Shown here piece by piece: positions 8,510-17,285 of a DNA stretch of 64,000 nucleotides. Location: assembly GCF_001721045.1 (NCBI RefSeq), contig NZ_MDER01000046.1, forward strand, positions 62,001-126,000. The letters are read 5' to 3'. The DNA comes from Paenibacillus nuruki (lineage in GTDB: Bacteria; Bacillota; Bacilli; Paenibacillales; Paenibacillaceae). Within the stretch, counting starts at the first letter, position 1. Every line of letters starts with the position of its first letter. Made by a program: the position numbers and the translations under genes. The notes beneath the pieces were generated by a model, which was not told where the DNA came from, ran no database searches, and worked only from the letters and a program-made list of their open reading frames with translations.

Positions 8510-10277
8510 GCGATAAAGTAGGCTTAATCCATAATTTTGAAAGATTGATCCAACCAAATGCATCAGGATATAACCCTTGAAAAGAAGGATCAAATAGCAA
8601 CTTTTGATTAGAATGATAAACAGGTATAAATAAAAATGAAGTGTGTAAAAATTGCTCAATCTTCTCAACATGCTGACTATAATCAGGTAAAGGTGCAGCA
8701 ACAAAAGGAACAAGTAATTGATCTAACTCTTTTAACTGAGCAGGATTCAATAATTGACGTACATACGTTGATCGGTTACTAAAAAAGTTAAGTAATCCCC
8801 AAACGATATTTTCCTCTAACATTTCCTGTCCCATAAATAAATCGGCTTCTTGCATTACTGCTTTGGAAGCAAATGAATCACGCGGGCACAAAGTGAGGAT
8901 CAGACCTATAGAACGTGCACGATCTTGTAACCATTTGCAGACTGCATGATTTTCTGCCCGATTCAGATAATTGAGTTTCAAAGGTTGTCCTTGATAGTCC
9001 GTTTGTTGCAGATGCTGACGTGCTTGCTCTAATGAATACGTTGGAGCATGGGTTTGTTTGCTTTTCCACGGAAATAAGCTATACGCAGGCTTTAACCAAT
9101 ACTCAGAACATTGCTCTGTCAACAGTGGACGATCTAATAACATATGAATCACTTGTCTAAAAGTGGAGTCATGTTGAATCCCTTCTTTGCAAAAATTGAA
9201 CATAATAAAATTACATCCAATCACTTTGTAATTCACCTGTGCAGGATCAGTATAATCTGTAGCTTTATTCTGACGAAATAGCTGATAACGTCGATCTGCT
9301 TGATAATCAGCCGCTACAAAATAAATATCCACACGATCCAACAGCGATCTTCCTTCAAAATAAGTATCAAAAGCATCAAGTACAATATGATTCTCACTAG
9401 AAGCGGTTAAGCGAAAAGCCCCTGTTCCGACCAATTGTCGACCTCGATCAGCCATATCATGATCATGCGGAAGAATGGACATACATAATGAACTAATATA
9501 ATTCAGGAAAAAGGGATCAGACCGGTGTAGATAAAAGCTGATTGTATAATCATTATGAATCACAACAGAGTGAACATGGGTAAATTGCCAAAAAGCAGGT
9601 GAATCCAAATCACGTAGGCGTTCCCATGTATATTTTACATCCTCTGCGGTCAATATCCGTCCATGATGGAACCGAACTCCTTTACGCAAATAAAATGTCC
9701 AACATTGATCGGTATCATCGCTTTCCCAATAATGAGCCAATTGAGGTATAAAAGTCTGTGATTCAGCTTGATATGTAATTAATAAGCTACAAATTTGACC
9801 GATCAAATGAGATTCAAACGCTGTAAACACAAATGCTGGATCCAATGACTCCAGAATACGACTCTGGTTAATCCGCAGTACATCCAGTGTCTGAGAACCA
9901 TGATGCTCAATATGAAGTCCAAACTGCTGTTCAAGCCGATATTGAAGACGCTGAACATAAGTATGGGGTAACTGTGGATGTTGTAACCATTGTGCGGCTT
10001 CTTGCAATTTACCTTGGGTGAGTAGTTGCTCAAAATAGACACTTAATACATGTTCAAGTGAGTGGAGTATCGTTAGCGTAGAATGATGTCCACGTCCACG
10101 ACCGCTCTGCCAGTGAATATATCCTTCTTCTTGAAGTTTGCGTATGATCCACTTTACATTGCGGGTTGTACAGTGCAGAAGAGATGCTAAATGATCAATT
10201 GTTAAAGTATGTGTACTATGTAGGTCTGGATCATCTAATGACAATAGAATCGTTATGTAATGCTCTTGATGCTTCAT
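8499..10277 (-). CDS. SgrR-family transcriptional regulator with solute-binding domain
   Basis: 592 residues. The N-terminal about 110 residues form an SgrR-type winged helix (LTIDHLASLLHCTTRNVKWIIRKL, EEGYIHWQSGRGRGH). The remainder is an SBP_bac_5 solute-binding fold (YWESDDTDQCWTFYLRKGV, then GRILTAEDVKYTWERL), without signal peptide, so it acts as a cytoplasmic ligand sensor. E. coli SgrR senses sugar-phosphate stress. In Bacilli this architecture is commonly encoded divergently from an MFS exporter, as here, and probably controls it. AGGAG lies upstream of the ATG. The ligand is unknown. Confidence 0.85.
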   Translation of the reverse strand: MKHQEHYITILLSLDDPDLHSTHTLTIDHLASLLHCTTRNVKWIIRKLQEEGYIHWQSGRGRGHHSTLTILHSLEHVLSVYFEQLLTQGKLQEAAQWLQHPQLPHTYVQRLQYRLEQQFGLHIEHHGSQTLDVLRINQSRILESLDPAFVFTAFESHLIGQICSLLITYQAESQTFIPQLAHYWESDDTDQCWTFYLRKGVRFHHGRILTAEDVKYTWERLRDLDSPAFWQFTHVHSVVIHNDYTISFYLHRSDPFFLNYISSLCMSILPHDHDMADRGRQLVGTGAFRLTASSENHIVLDAFDTYFEGRSLLDRVDIYFVAADYQADRRYQLFRQNKATDYTDPAQVNYKVIGCNFIMFNFCKEGIQHDSTFRQVIHMLLDRPLLTEQCSEYWLKPAYSLFPWKSKQTHAPTYSLEQARQHLQQTDYQGQPLKLNYLNRAENHAVCKWLQDRARSIGLILTLCPRDSFASKAVMQEADLFMGQEMLEENIVWGLLNFFSNRSTYVRQLLNPAQLKELDQLLVPFVAAPLPDYSQHVEKIEQFLHTSFLFIPVYHSNQKLLFDPSFQGLYPDAFGWINLSKLWIKPTLSPKD

Positions 10278-10402
10278 ATCTTTATCTCCTAAGCTGTATT
10301 GACTTGTAATATATAAAAGGGGAAACGATTGATTTAATCTTACTCTTTTTCTTCCTCTTTCTCCAGCTGATAATAAGATGACTGGAAGAGGAGGAATGAA
10401 GA
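10278..10402. promoter_or_regulatory. Divergent promoter region, sgrR-like / MFS
   Basis: 125 bp between divergent starts, so both promoters and the regulator's site should lie here. AGGAG elements precede both start codons. I could not define -35/-10 pairs with confidence. Confidence 0.35.
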
Positions 10403-11707
10403 ATGGAATTTTTGCAATTGCACCGGACGATTCAACTGCGTATTTTGACTACATTTATCACCCGATTAACAGGAACGATGATTTTTCCATTTATGGCGAT
10501 TTATTTTGCTGGCTATTTAGGTGCAGGCATTGCGGGTATTTTATTATTTTCTAGTCTGATCGTTCAACTGATTGCTAGCTTATATGGTGGGTATTTAGCT
10601 GATCGCTGGGGACGTAAAAAGGTAATGGTATGGGGAGAAGGTATTCAATGTATAGCTTTTCTAGGGATGATGCTAGCTAACTCGCCTTACTGGCAGTCGA
10701 CATGGTTTACATTTGCAATGATGATTATACATAGTCTCTGTAATGGTCTGATCATCCCTGCTTCAGATGCGATGTTAATCGATGTAAGCACACCACAGAC
10801 ACGTACACTAATGTATAGCATCAATTACTGGTCGATCAATCTGGCGATTACATTCGGGGCATTAATTGGTGGAGCGATGTTCAGTTCACATCGGATGGCG
10901 TTATTTGGACTATTGTCGATCACAGGTTTGATCATCTGGTTAATTACAATCTTTTTGATTACAGAAACCTATGTACCACAGACTCATGTACAACAGACCA
11001 AGCAATGGAACATTATTTCTAGTGGGAAATTGATTATTCGCAACTATCATCGAGTCTGGAAAGACCGGCTGTTTATTCTATTTGTATTAGGTAATATGTT
11101 ATTGTTATCGACTGAATTTCATTTGACTCAATATATAGGAGTTCGTCTGCAAAATGAATTTGTTCCACAAACGATAATGATCTGGGGCAATAGACAGCTA
11201 GAACTAAATGGTATCAAGATTCTAAGTATGATCCAGATCGAAAATACAGTCGGTATCGTACTCCTTTCATTATTTCTTGCTGGAGTGATCCGTCGTTCTA
11301 AACGTCAAATTTCTTGGATGAATGTAGCGGTTCTTAGCTATATTACCGGATTTGCAGTGATGGCATTTAGCAATACACTATGGATACTGGCTGGAGCGAT
11401 GCTGTTAGCGACTGTAGGAGAGTTGATTCATGTGCCTATTCGTCAATCTCTGCTAGCCCAAATTATCAATGATCAATCTCGTAGTTCTTATATGGCTGTT
11501 CATGGAATGGGGACCCAAGGAGCTAGAGCCATGGCGGCTCTAGGGATTACTTTGGGCGTATGGATACCTTCCTATGGTATGTCGATCCTTATTGCTATGG
11601 TTGGATTAATAGGATTCCTACTTATTTCTTATGTCATCAGTCGGGTACAAGCTTCGGCAAAAGCAACTTCGACACAAGGGGTTACCAAAAACCAAGTAAC
11701 ATTGTAA
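10403..11707 (+). CDS. MFS transporter (DHA1-like)
   Basis: 434 residues with about 12 membrane spans. Motif A is clear between spans 2 and 3 (GGYLADRWGRKKVM), and LCNGLIIPASDAMLID follows in span 4. The substrate is unknown. The gene is divergent from the SgrR-like regulator, which probably controls it. The TMS5 region (NLAITFGALIGGAMF) resembles bacillary multidrug or sugar exporters (YttB/MdtG-like). SD GAGGAGGAATG precedes the ATG. Confidence 0.85.
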   Translation: MEFLQLHRTIQLRILTTFITRLTGTMIFPFMAIYFAGYLGAGIAGILLFSSLIVQLIASLYGGYLADRWGRKKVMVWGEGIQCIAFLGMMLANSPYWQSTWFTFAMMIIHSLCNGLIIPASDAMLIDVSTPQTRTLMYSINYWSINLAITFGALIGGAMFSSHRMALFGLLSITGLIIWLITIFLITETYVPQTHVQQTKQWNIISSGKLIIRNYHRVWKDRLFILFVLGNMLLLSTEFHLTQYIGVRLQNEFVPQTIMIWGNRQLELNGIKILSMIQIENTVGIVLLSLFLAGVIRRSKRQISWMNVAVLSYITGFAVMAFSNTLWILAGAMLLATVGELIHVPIRQSLLAQIINDQSRSSYMAVHGMGTQGARAMAALGITLGVWIPSYGMSILIAMVGLIGFLLISYVISRVQASAKATSTQGVTKNQVTL

Positions 11708-11776
11708 GATATAGAAAGTTGAGAACTAACGTGCATATTAATGTATAAGCAACAGCATGTCTTAGGGGGGATTAAC

Positions 11777-12595
11777 ATGAGTAAAGGATCAAAACCATTA
11801 AGCGGAAAAACAATCGTTATTGCAGGTTCAAGAAAACTCGATGAAATGTCAGCATTAATTGAGAAACAAGGTGGAACAGCGATTGTTCGCTCACTACAAG
11901 GTGTAACCACATTCAAGGAGCAAGAAATGGAGCAAGAATTGCGTCTGTTTATTGCCAATCGACCAGAATGGGTTATTTTCACAACTGGAATAGGAGCCAA
12001 AGCATTATTCGATGCCGCAGATCGTCTAGGGATCAAAGATCAATTTGTAGAAACGGTGCAACAATCTAAAATTGCTATCCGTGGCTACAAAACATATAAT
12101 TTTCTCAAAACGCAAGAATTAGCTCCAGATATTCGGGATTCTGATGGAACGATGAAAGGTCTAGAAGATCAATTAGAATCGACCACATTTACAAAAGAAC
12201 AAATATGGATACAATTGCATGGCGAGCCTGCTCCAGATCTTGTTCAGTTTTTGGAAGCAAAAGGAGCCTCATCTGTACATACCTTATTGCCTTATCTTAA
12301 TATTGCACCGGAAGCGGACACGTTAAAGCAATTGCGTCAGGAGATCCAGCAAGGAGAGATTGATGCGATTTGCTTTACAACAGCGGTTCAAGTTCGCTAT
12401 TTATTCAAAGATGCTCGTGAACATGGATATGAAGAGGAATTACGATCTGCTCTCAATCAAGGCGTGCTGGCTGTTTCTGTAGGCAAAGTGACTTCAGAAG
12501 CATTGACTCAAGCAGGAGTCACCCGAATCGTAGCTCCTGAAAATGAACGAATGGGCGCTATGATTGTAGAAATGGCGAAGTATTTTGAACAATAA
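11777..12595 (+). CDS. Uroporphyrinogen-III synthase (HemD) family protein
   Basis: About 272 residues from the ATG at 11777, which follows a GGGGGG ribosome site; an upstream ATG (11741) lacks one. Two alternating HemD half-domains are visible (KTIVIAGSRKLDEMSALIEKQGG; EIDAICFTTAVQVRYLF, then VAVSVGKVTSEALTQAGV). The family cyclises hydroxymethylbilane to uroporphyrinogen III in haem, sirohaem and cobalamin synthesis. No hem, cys or cob genes adjoin it, so it may be a second, solitary HemD-like protein with a different or regulatory role. It lies 33 bp after the MFS gene and may be cotranscribed. Confidence 0.75.
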   Translation: MSKGSKPLSGKTIVIAGSRKLDEMSALIEKQGGTAIVRSLQGVTTFKEQEMEQELRLFIANRPEWVIFTTGIGAKALFDAADRLGIKDQFVETVQQSKIAIRGYKTYNFLKTQELAPDIRDSDGTMKGLEDQLESTTFTKEQIWIQLHGEPAPDLVQFLEAKGASSVHTLLPYLNIAPEADTLKQLRQEIQQGEIDAICFTTAVQVRYLFKDAREHGYEEELRSALNQGVLAVSVGKVTSEALTQAGVTRIVAPENERMGAMIVEMAKYFEQ

Positions 12596-12721
12596 AAAGT
12601 CTATTCATGAATAATTTGTGTACTCTAATGAAATTTTTCAGTTTATTTCATTGAAAAAGGTTCATTCTCATGTAAGCTTATGATAAAATAAACTATTATG
12701 TAGTGAAGGAGAAATACAAAG

Positions 12722-13531
12722 ATGACTATACCTAAAACGTTAACTATAGCCGGATCAGATACAAGCGGTGGAGCTGGTATTCAAGCCGATTTAAAAACTT
12801 TTCAGGAATTGGGCGTATATGGCATGACCGTGCTTACCACGATTGTTGCTATGGACCCTAAAACATGGGATCATCAAGTATTCCCTATTGATCTGAAGGT
12901 AGTTGAAGCGCAGTTGCGTACTGTACTGGATGGTATCGGTTTTGATGCTTTGAAAACAGGTATGTTGGGTTCGGTAGAAATTATTGAACTGGTAGCACAC
13001 CATCTGAATCGTTATCCAATGGATCGTGTTGTTATTGATCCTGTAATGGTATGTAAAGGCACTGATGAGGTTCTTCAACCGGAAAATACAGAAGCGATGT
13101 TAGAATTCTTGATTCCAGGCGCAGATCTAGTGACTCCGAACTTGTTTGAAGCTTCTCAATTAGCTAAAACAGGTCCTATCACTACAGAAGATCAAATGAA
13201 GCAAGCAGCGGCAATTATTTATGAGCGTGGAGCGAAGCATGTATTGATCAAAACACGCGGTAAGATTAAAGAAGGCAAAGCATTAGATTTGTTATATGAT
13301 GGTCAAACATTTGACTGGTTCGAAGTGGATGCTATTGCTACGGAATTTACACATGGTGCAGGTTGCACAACTTCCGCAGCAGTAACAGCTGGACTTGCTA
13401 AAGGATTGTCTGTCAGAGATGCTTATGCTGACGCTAAAAACTTCATTACTCAAGCAATTGCTAACGGATTCCGTCTGAATGACTTTGTAGGTCCAACCCT
13501 ACATGTGGCACACCGTTTGCAATTGAAATAA
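12722..13531 (+). CDS. pdxK: Pyridoxine/pyridoxal/pyridoxamine kinase (ThiD-like ribokinase family)
   Basis: 269 residues, collinear with B. subtilis PdxK: LTIAGSDTSGGAGIQADLK at the start, KTGMLGSVEII, VVIDPVMVCKGTDEVL, and the anion-hole/catalytic segment FTHGAGCTTSAAVTAGLA with its Asp/Gly-Cys switch. It phosphorylates pyridoxal and hydroxymethylpyrimidine-like substrates with ATP for PLP salvage. The catalytic Cys of GAGC is the residue used by this CC-type PL kinase group. It appears cotranscribed with the lipoprotein gene 26 bp downstream. Confidence 0.92.
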   Translation: MTIPKTLTIAGSDTSGGAGIQADLKTFQELGVYGMTVLTTIVAMDPKTWDHQVFPIDLKVVEAQLRTVLDGIGFDALKTGMLGSVEIIELVAHHLNRYPMDRVVIDPVMVCKGTDEVLQPENTEAMLEFLIPGADLVTPNLFEASQLAKTGPITTEDQMKQAAAIIYERGAKHVLIKTRGKIKEGKALDLLYDGQTFDWFEVDAIATEFTHGAGCTTSAAVTAGLAKGLSVRDAYADAKNFITQAIANGFRLNDFVGPTLHVAHRLQLK

Positions 13532-13557
13532 CAGCATCTGGAGCGGAGGATTGCTCA

Positions 13558-14169
13558 ATGAATCGCTTATCCAAATCGTTACTCGGTGGAGCGCTAGTTT
13601 TACTTTTGATGATCATTAGCGCTTGTTCTGGAAATAGTACACAACAACCGTCATCCATGGATAATGGAACCACAGAACAATCAACACCTGCTACTCCTTC
13701 GACTGAAGGCAGTACAGACCAACCGGCAACAGGTACTGAACCAGCAACAAATACAGACGGAACGTCTTCAAGCACAGAAGGTTCTACTGAAACAGCAGAC
13801 AATGGTGGCAAAGAAACGGTCCCTGCTGCCAAACCAGAACTGACTCCTGCTAACGAAGGTCAAGTCGATATTACAATTGTACAACAAGGCCCTGGACAAT
13901 TTTTTGTACGTCTTAATGAATTTCCAGAAGGATATCTTGTTAGCAATTTAGACTGGACTGGACCAGGATATAGTGAAGCAGCTACATTTGATGAAGCTGT
14001 GAAGAACGGTCAAGAAGGCAATAATGGATTCTACGCAAGTAGCGATCACCGCAATTTTGGCTTCATTTATGATGGACATATTGCTGGTGAAGAAGGCAAG
14101 TTCACATTAACATTCCGCAATCAAGCCGGAGACGAATTAACGTGGTATAAAGATCTAACATTGCAATAA
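13558..14169 (+). CDS. Lipoprotein with Ser/Thr-rich linker, unknown function
   Basis: 203 residues. Lipoprotein signal with lipobox IISAC (Cys about 22). A low-complexity linker rich in Ser, Thr, Glu, Pro and Gly (about 23-95) acts as a spacer through the wall. The C-terminal domain of about 100 residues (QVDITIVQQGPGQFFVRLNEFPEGY, given here only in outline) is probably beta-rich, with Trp and Tyr residues. I do not recognise the domain. A GGAGGATTG site precedes the ATG. It sits downstream of pdxK and is followed by a hairpin cluster and terminator. Confidence 0.75.
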   Translation: MNRLSKSLLGGALVLLLMIISACSGNSTQQPSSMDNGTTEQSTPATPSTEGSTDQPATGTEPATNTDGTSSSTEGSTETADNGGKETVPAAKPELTPANEGQVDITIVQQGPGQFFVRLNEFPEGYLVSNLDWTGPGYSEAATFDEAVKNGQEGNNGFYASSDHRNFGFIYDGHIAGEEGKFTLTFRNQAGDELTWYKDLTLQ

Positions 14170-14266
14170 TATCGCTTGGTAATATAAGCGATACTTCATC
14201 TATTTCAATGAAAAGTGATTTTTGCAAAGCAAAATATCTTTCTATCGCTTGGCAATATAAGCGATA
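14170..14266 (+). repeat. Two near-identical hairpin repeats flanking a third hairpin
   Basis: TATCGCTT-N8-AAGCGATA occurs at 14170-14193 and again at 14243-14266, 23 of 24 bases identical. The difference is one loop base. Between them TTTTGC-AAA-GCAAAA (14220-14234) forms another hairpin. No T tract follows, so these are not ordinary terminators. Confidence 0.6.
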
Positions 14267-14292
14267 AAATGTGTTACATGCTGTACTAAATA

Positions 14293-14341
14293 CTCAAGCC
14301 TCTGCCGATATATGCGGTAGGGGTATTTTGAGGGATATTTT
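14293..14341 (+). terminator. Probable terminator of the pdxK-lipoprotein unit
   Basis: CTCAA-g-CCTCTGCCG pairs with CGGTAGGGG-tatt-TTGAG, a 14-pair stem with two wobbles. GGATATTTTT follows. Confidence 0.55.
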
Positions 14342-14416
14342 TGAAAAAAGATGCACAAATATGCAGTATGTATGCAAATGATGTAAATTACATGATTATC
14401 ACAAAAATAAGCGAAA

Positions 14417-14435
14417 GCACTGCAAAGATCAGTGC
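14417..14435 (+). promoter_or_regulatory. Hairpin immediately upstream of the HPr-like gene's RBS
   Basis: GCACTG-N7-CAGTGC is a perfect 6-bp stem. It ends two bases before the GAGAGGA ribosome site (14438-14444). It could insulate or control translation initiation. Confidence 0.4.
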
Positions 14436-14453
14436 AAGAGAGGAAATATTATA

Positions 14454-14732
14454 ATGAGAATCAATACATTCAAAACAGAACAAAACTTAGACCGAGGACA
14501 TTTAACAGCAATCGCTAACGAAGCTTCACGTTTTGCTTCTGATATTCGTATCGCATTTGGTAACCCTGACAACCGTAGAGAAGTAGACGTAAAAAGCTTG
14601 TTGGGTATGATGTTGATGATTATCCCTGCTGGAACAGAAATCGAATTAACAACTCGTGGTAAAGACGAATTGGAAGCTTTGGAAAATGTACAAGCATTAT
14701 TTGAACAAGTTTTGTTCGCTCCATCTGTATAA
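14454..14732 (+). CDS. HPr/Crh-like protein lacking the phospho-histidine
   Basis: 92 residues with the HPr fold pattern: helix 1 EASRFASDIRIAF, the regulatory-serine helix VDVKSLLGMMLMIIPAGTEIELTTRG and the final helix KDELEALENV. Aligned without gaps to B. subtilis HPr, Asp13 occupies the position of the PEP-dependent phosphorylation site His15, and the HARPA motif is absent; a His does occur three residues later (His16). Ser48 in KSLLG matches the HprK-phosphorylated Ser46. This combination resembles Crh, the catabolite co-repressor that cannot carry sugar phosphate. A regulatory role in carbon control is inferred. Monocistronic, with a hairpin before the RBS and a strong terminator. Confidence 0.75.
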   Translation: MRINTFKTEQNLDRGHLTAIANEASRFASDIRIAFGNPDNRREVDVKSLLGMMLMIIPAGTEIELTTRGKDELEALENVQALFEQVLFAPSV

Positions 14733-14772
14733 TATCTATTTCATGTAACTCAACAATTATATAATGCATTAT

Positions 14773-14811
14773 AAAAAAACCTTCTGTCTTTTGTAGACAG
14801 AAGGTTTTTTG
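14773..14811. terminator. Bidirectional terminator after the HPr-like gene
   Basis: AAAAAAACCTTCTGTCT, a short loop, then AGACAGAAGGTTTTTT. It also serves the convergent AraC gene. Confidence 0.88.
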
Positions 14812-14872
14812 CTGATAATATCGGGTAATAGATAGCAAACTCCTACCAGAAGGTATTCAGTTGCCATTTTAC

Positions 14873-15745
14873 TTAAAAGCGATCGGTTCGATACTTTTTA
14901 GGCGTGATTCCTGCATGCTTTTTGAAAGCTTTGGAGAATGAGAATAAATCAGGATAACCGACAGAGTAAGCAATTTCAGCTAGAGAATAGTTGGTTTCAG
15001 TGAGTAATTGCCGTGCTTTACTCATTTTTAGACTACGAATATATTCAGCAGGCGGAGTCTGATGAACTAGATGAAATTGTTTGCTAAAGTGAGTCCGATG
15101 CACGCCCACATGACTTGCTACATCCGCAACCGTAATTCCGCGATCATAATGACTATGAATATAAGCGATAGCTTCTTCCATCCATAAAGTGGTAGAAGAT
15201 AGAGTATCCGCTACATAATGATTAATATGAGAAGGGTGATCTGAGGATAATTCGGCAAAAATACTATATAACAATTCCAATCGTCGTAATTCGCTACTAA
15301 ATTGATTCGAATCTTCATTGGTAGATAGAATACGTTCGAACTTTTCTTCCAGTTGATCAAATAACTCTGCACTCACTTCACTATACCCTTGATGCATACC
15401 ACTTTGTTCTATAAGTAACCTGGCTTGAGGACCTGTAAAACAAATATAATACGTTTCCAAGTCTTCATCCATATTATTAATATATTCAAAAGGTTCATTG
15501 GGAGAAATACACCATACATTGTAAGAGCCAAGAATATAGCTTTGCCCTTTATGAATAATAACTCCACCATGTCGATTAGCGATCCAAAAGCAATTGTCGA
15601 TGCCTGTAAACAACCGCCTACTTTGAGCCTTTAAAAAATAACGACCTGCTTGAGCAATTCTTAATCCTCCGGATTGTGAGAATAAGGAAGGAGAAATAAG
15701 AAACCGTTCAACCACTTCACGATTTGTTTCAATAGAACGAAGCAT
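14873..15745 (-). CDS. AraC/XylS-family regulator
   Basis: 290 residues. An N-terminal AraC-type cupin ligand domain (about 20-165) precedes a C-terminal pair of helix-turn-helix motifs (about 188-287: GITVADVASHVGVHRTHFSKQF and YSLAEIAYSVGYPDLFSFSKAFK, ending GITPKKYRTDRF). It is divergent from a CUT1 sugar ABC operon and presumably activates it on binding its sugar. A perfect TGAACGTTCA palindrome (15748-15757) lies between its start codon and its ribosome site. Confidence 0.88.
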   Translation of the reverse strand: MLRSIETNREVVERFLISPSLFSQSGGLRIAQAGRYFLKAQSRRLFTGIDNCFWIANRHGGVIIHKGQSYILGSYNVWCISPNEPFEYINNMDEDLETYYICFTGPQARLLIEQSGMHQGYSEVSAELFDQLEEKFERILSTNEDSNQFSSELRRLELLYSIFAELSSDHPSHINHYVADTLSSTTLWMEEAIAYIHSHYDRGITVADVASHVGVHRTHFSKQFHLVHQTPPAEYIRSLKMSKARQLLTETNYSLAEIAYSVGYPDLFSFSKAFKKHAGITPKKYRTDRF

Positions 15746-15957
15746 ATTGAACGTTCATCCTTTCCAAATATAATCTAACTTCTTTATTATATACTACATA
15801 ATGACAAAATAATACAAGACAAAATGACATTGTTCGTTTACAATCAAATTGCTATGATCTAAATCATGGTATTCCTACTAAAATGATGGGTTTTTATAAG
15901 ATTGATCATTTTCATTGATGTACCAATAGATTCTAAACAGCAGATGGAGGACGTATA
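15746..15957. promoter_or_regulatory. Divergent regulatory region, araC-like / sugar ABC operon
   Basis: 212 AT-rich bases between the divergent starts should hold both promoters and the AraC binding sites. No -35/-10 pair was distinct enough to place. Confidence 0.35.
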
Positions 15958-17211
15958 ATGAAAAACATGAAAATGAAATCTTCTCTTGTCTTGGCACTTA
16001 CTTTACTACTTACAGTGTTTCTATCTGCCTGCGGAAATAGCTCTGACAGCTCAGCAGATGGTAAAGTAACGATTAGCTTTTTACATTGGCGTGGGGAAGA
16101 TACACAAGCTTTCCAGAAAATTATTGATCAATTTGAAACTAAAAATCCAAATATCAAAGTAGATATGCAGACTTTAACTTCAGATCAATATCAATCCACA
16201 GCTCAAGCTAAATTAACAGATGGTTCAGTCGGCGATGTATTTGCCTCTTTCCCGGGTGCACAATATGCAGCTCTGTCCAAAGCAGGTCTATATACAGATT
16301 TAACCAACGAATCGTTTTTGAAAAATTATAACGCTGACCTTATTGATGTTGGCGCTAAAGATGGAAAACAATGGGCGGTTCCTTACCAACTGGTCTACAA
16401 CCAACCTATTTATAATACTGAAATTTTCAAAAAATATAATTTGACGCCTCCAACCGATTGGGATGGATTCCTTAAATTATGTGCAACACTCAAACAAAAT
16501 GGAATTATTCCGATTGCTTTTGCTGGAGCAGATATTGGACCAGGGCAATTTATGAATACAATGGTTATGAATAATGAACCTAGCGAAGATATTTTCACCA
16601 AGGTGGAAGCTGGACAAGCTAAGTTAACAGATGAATTCTGGGTCAAAACGCTAACTCAATTTAAAGAGTTAAATGATAATGGTTACTTCCAAGAGAACTC
16701 ACTCGGTACAAAAGATGCAGCAGCAGGGGCTTTATTTATTCAAGGTAAAGCAGCTATGTTAGCTAGTGGTTCTTATCAATTAGCTCAAAATGCGAAACAG
16801 AATCCAGAGCTCAAACAAGCATTATTAGCACCTATTACTGTATCGGCAGATCAAGCCAAATATGAAGGTGTACACACTAGTACATTCATGTTAGGTGTTA
16901 ATAGCCGTTCTAAACATCCAACAGAAGCGAAGAAATTCCTTGAATTTTTGAGCCAACCGGATGTAGCAAGTCAGTATGCGAATGAAACCGGACAAAATGT
17001 AACCTTAAAAGATATCAAATACGATAGTCCAGAATTGAACATTGCAGGCGATTGGGCAGATAAGAAAACATTGTTCCAACCTCGTTTTACGATTTTAAAT
17101 TCAGAAAATCAAAAAGCAGTAACGAATTCAATTCAAGCTGTATTGGGCGGAGCGGCACCTGAACAAGCAGCACAGGATGCACAAGCGATTATTGATCAAC
17201 AAATTAAATAA
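15958..17211 (+). CDS. Sugar ABC transporter substrate-binding lipoprotein (CUT1, SBP family 1)
   Basis: 417 residues with lipobox LSAC (Cys about 25). The SBP family 1 signature lies near the N-terminus (ISFLHWRGEDTQAFQKIIDQFE, NPNIKVDMQTL). The hinge and C-terminal lobe include KAAMLASGSYQLAQNA and PTEAKKFLEFLSQPDV. It captures a sugar or oligosaccharide outside the membrane and delivers it to the two permeases downstream. No ATPase gene is present, as is usual for such Firmicute systems, which share an MsmX-type ATPase. AGGAGG-like site upstream of the ATG. Confidence 0.9.
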   Translation: MKNMKMKSSLVLALTLLLTVFLSACGNSSDSSADGKVTISFLHWRGEDTQAFQKIIDQFETKNPNIKVDMQTLTSDQYQSTAQAKLTDGSVGDVFASFPGAQYAALSKAGLYTDLTNESFLKNYNADLIDVGAKDGKQWAVPYQLVYNQPIYNTEIFKKYNLTPPTDWDGFLKLCATLKQNGIIPIAFAGADIGPGQFMNTMVMNNEPSEDIFTKVEAGQAKLTDEFWVKTLTQFKELNDNGYFQENSLGTKDAAAGALFIQGKAAMLASGSYQLAQNAKQNPELKQALLAPITVSADQAKYEGVHTSTFMLGVNSRSKHPTEAKKFLEFLSQPDVASQYANETGQNVTLKDIKYDSPELNIAGDWADKKTLFQPRFTILNSENQKAVTNSIQAVLGGAAPEQAAQDAQAIIDQQIK

Positions 17212-17285
17212 ACGATGAACGTATAAGGGAGAAATAAAACGCGCTTGTTTATATTAAAGCGCTGAAGGGCAAGGTAATAGGACTT

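Noticed and set aside
12627-12652. AATGAAA/TTTCATT pairing between hemD-like and pdxK genes
   Set aside because: A/T-only and ambiguous in pairing, no T tract in place; likely chance in AT-rich DNA.
14170-14266. Two-copy hairpin repeat considered as a CRISPR remnant
   Set aside because: Only two units, a third hairpin occupies the interval, no cas gene in the window.
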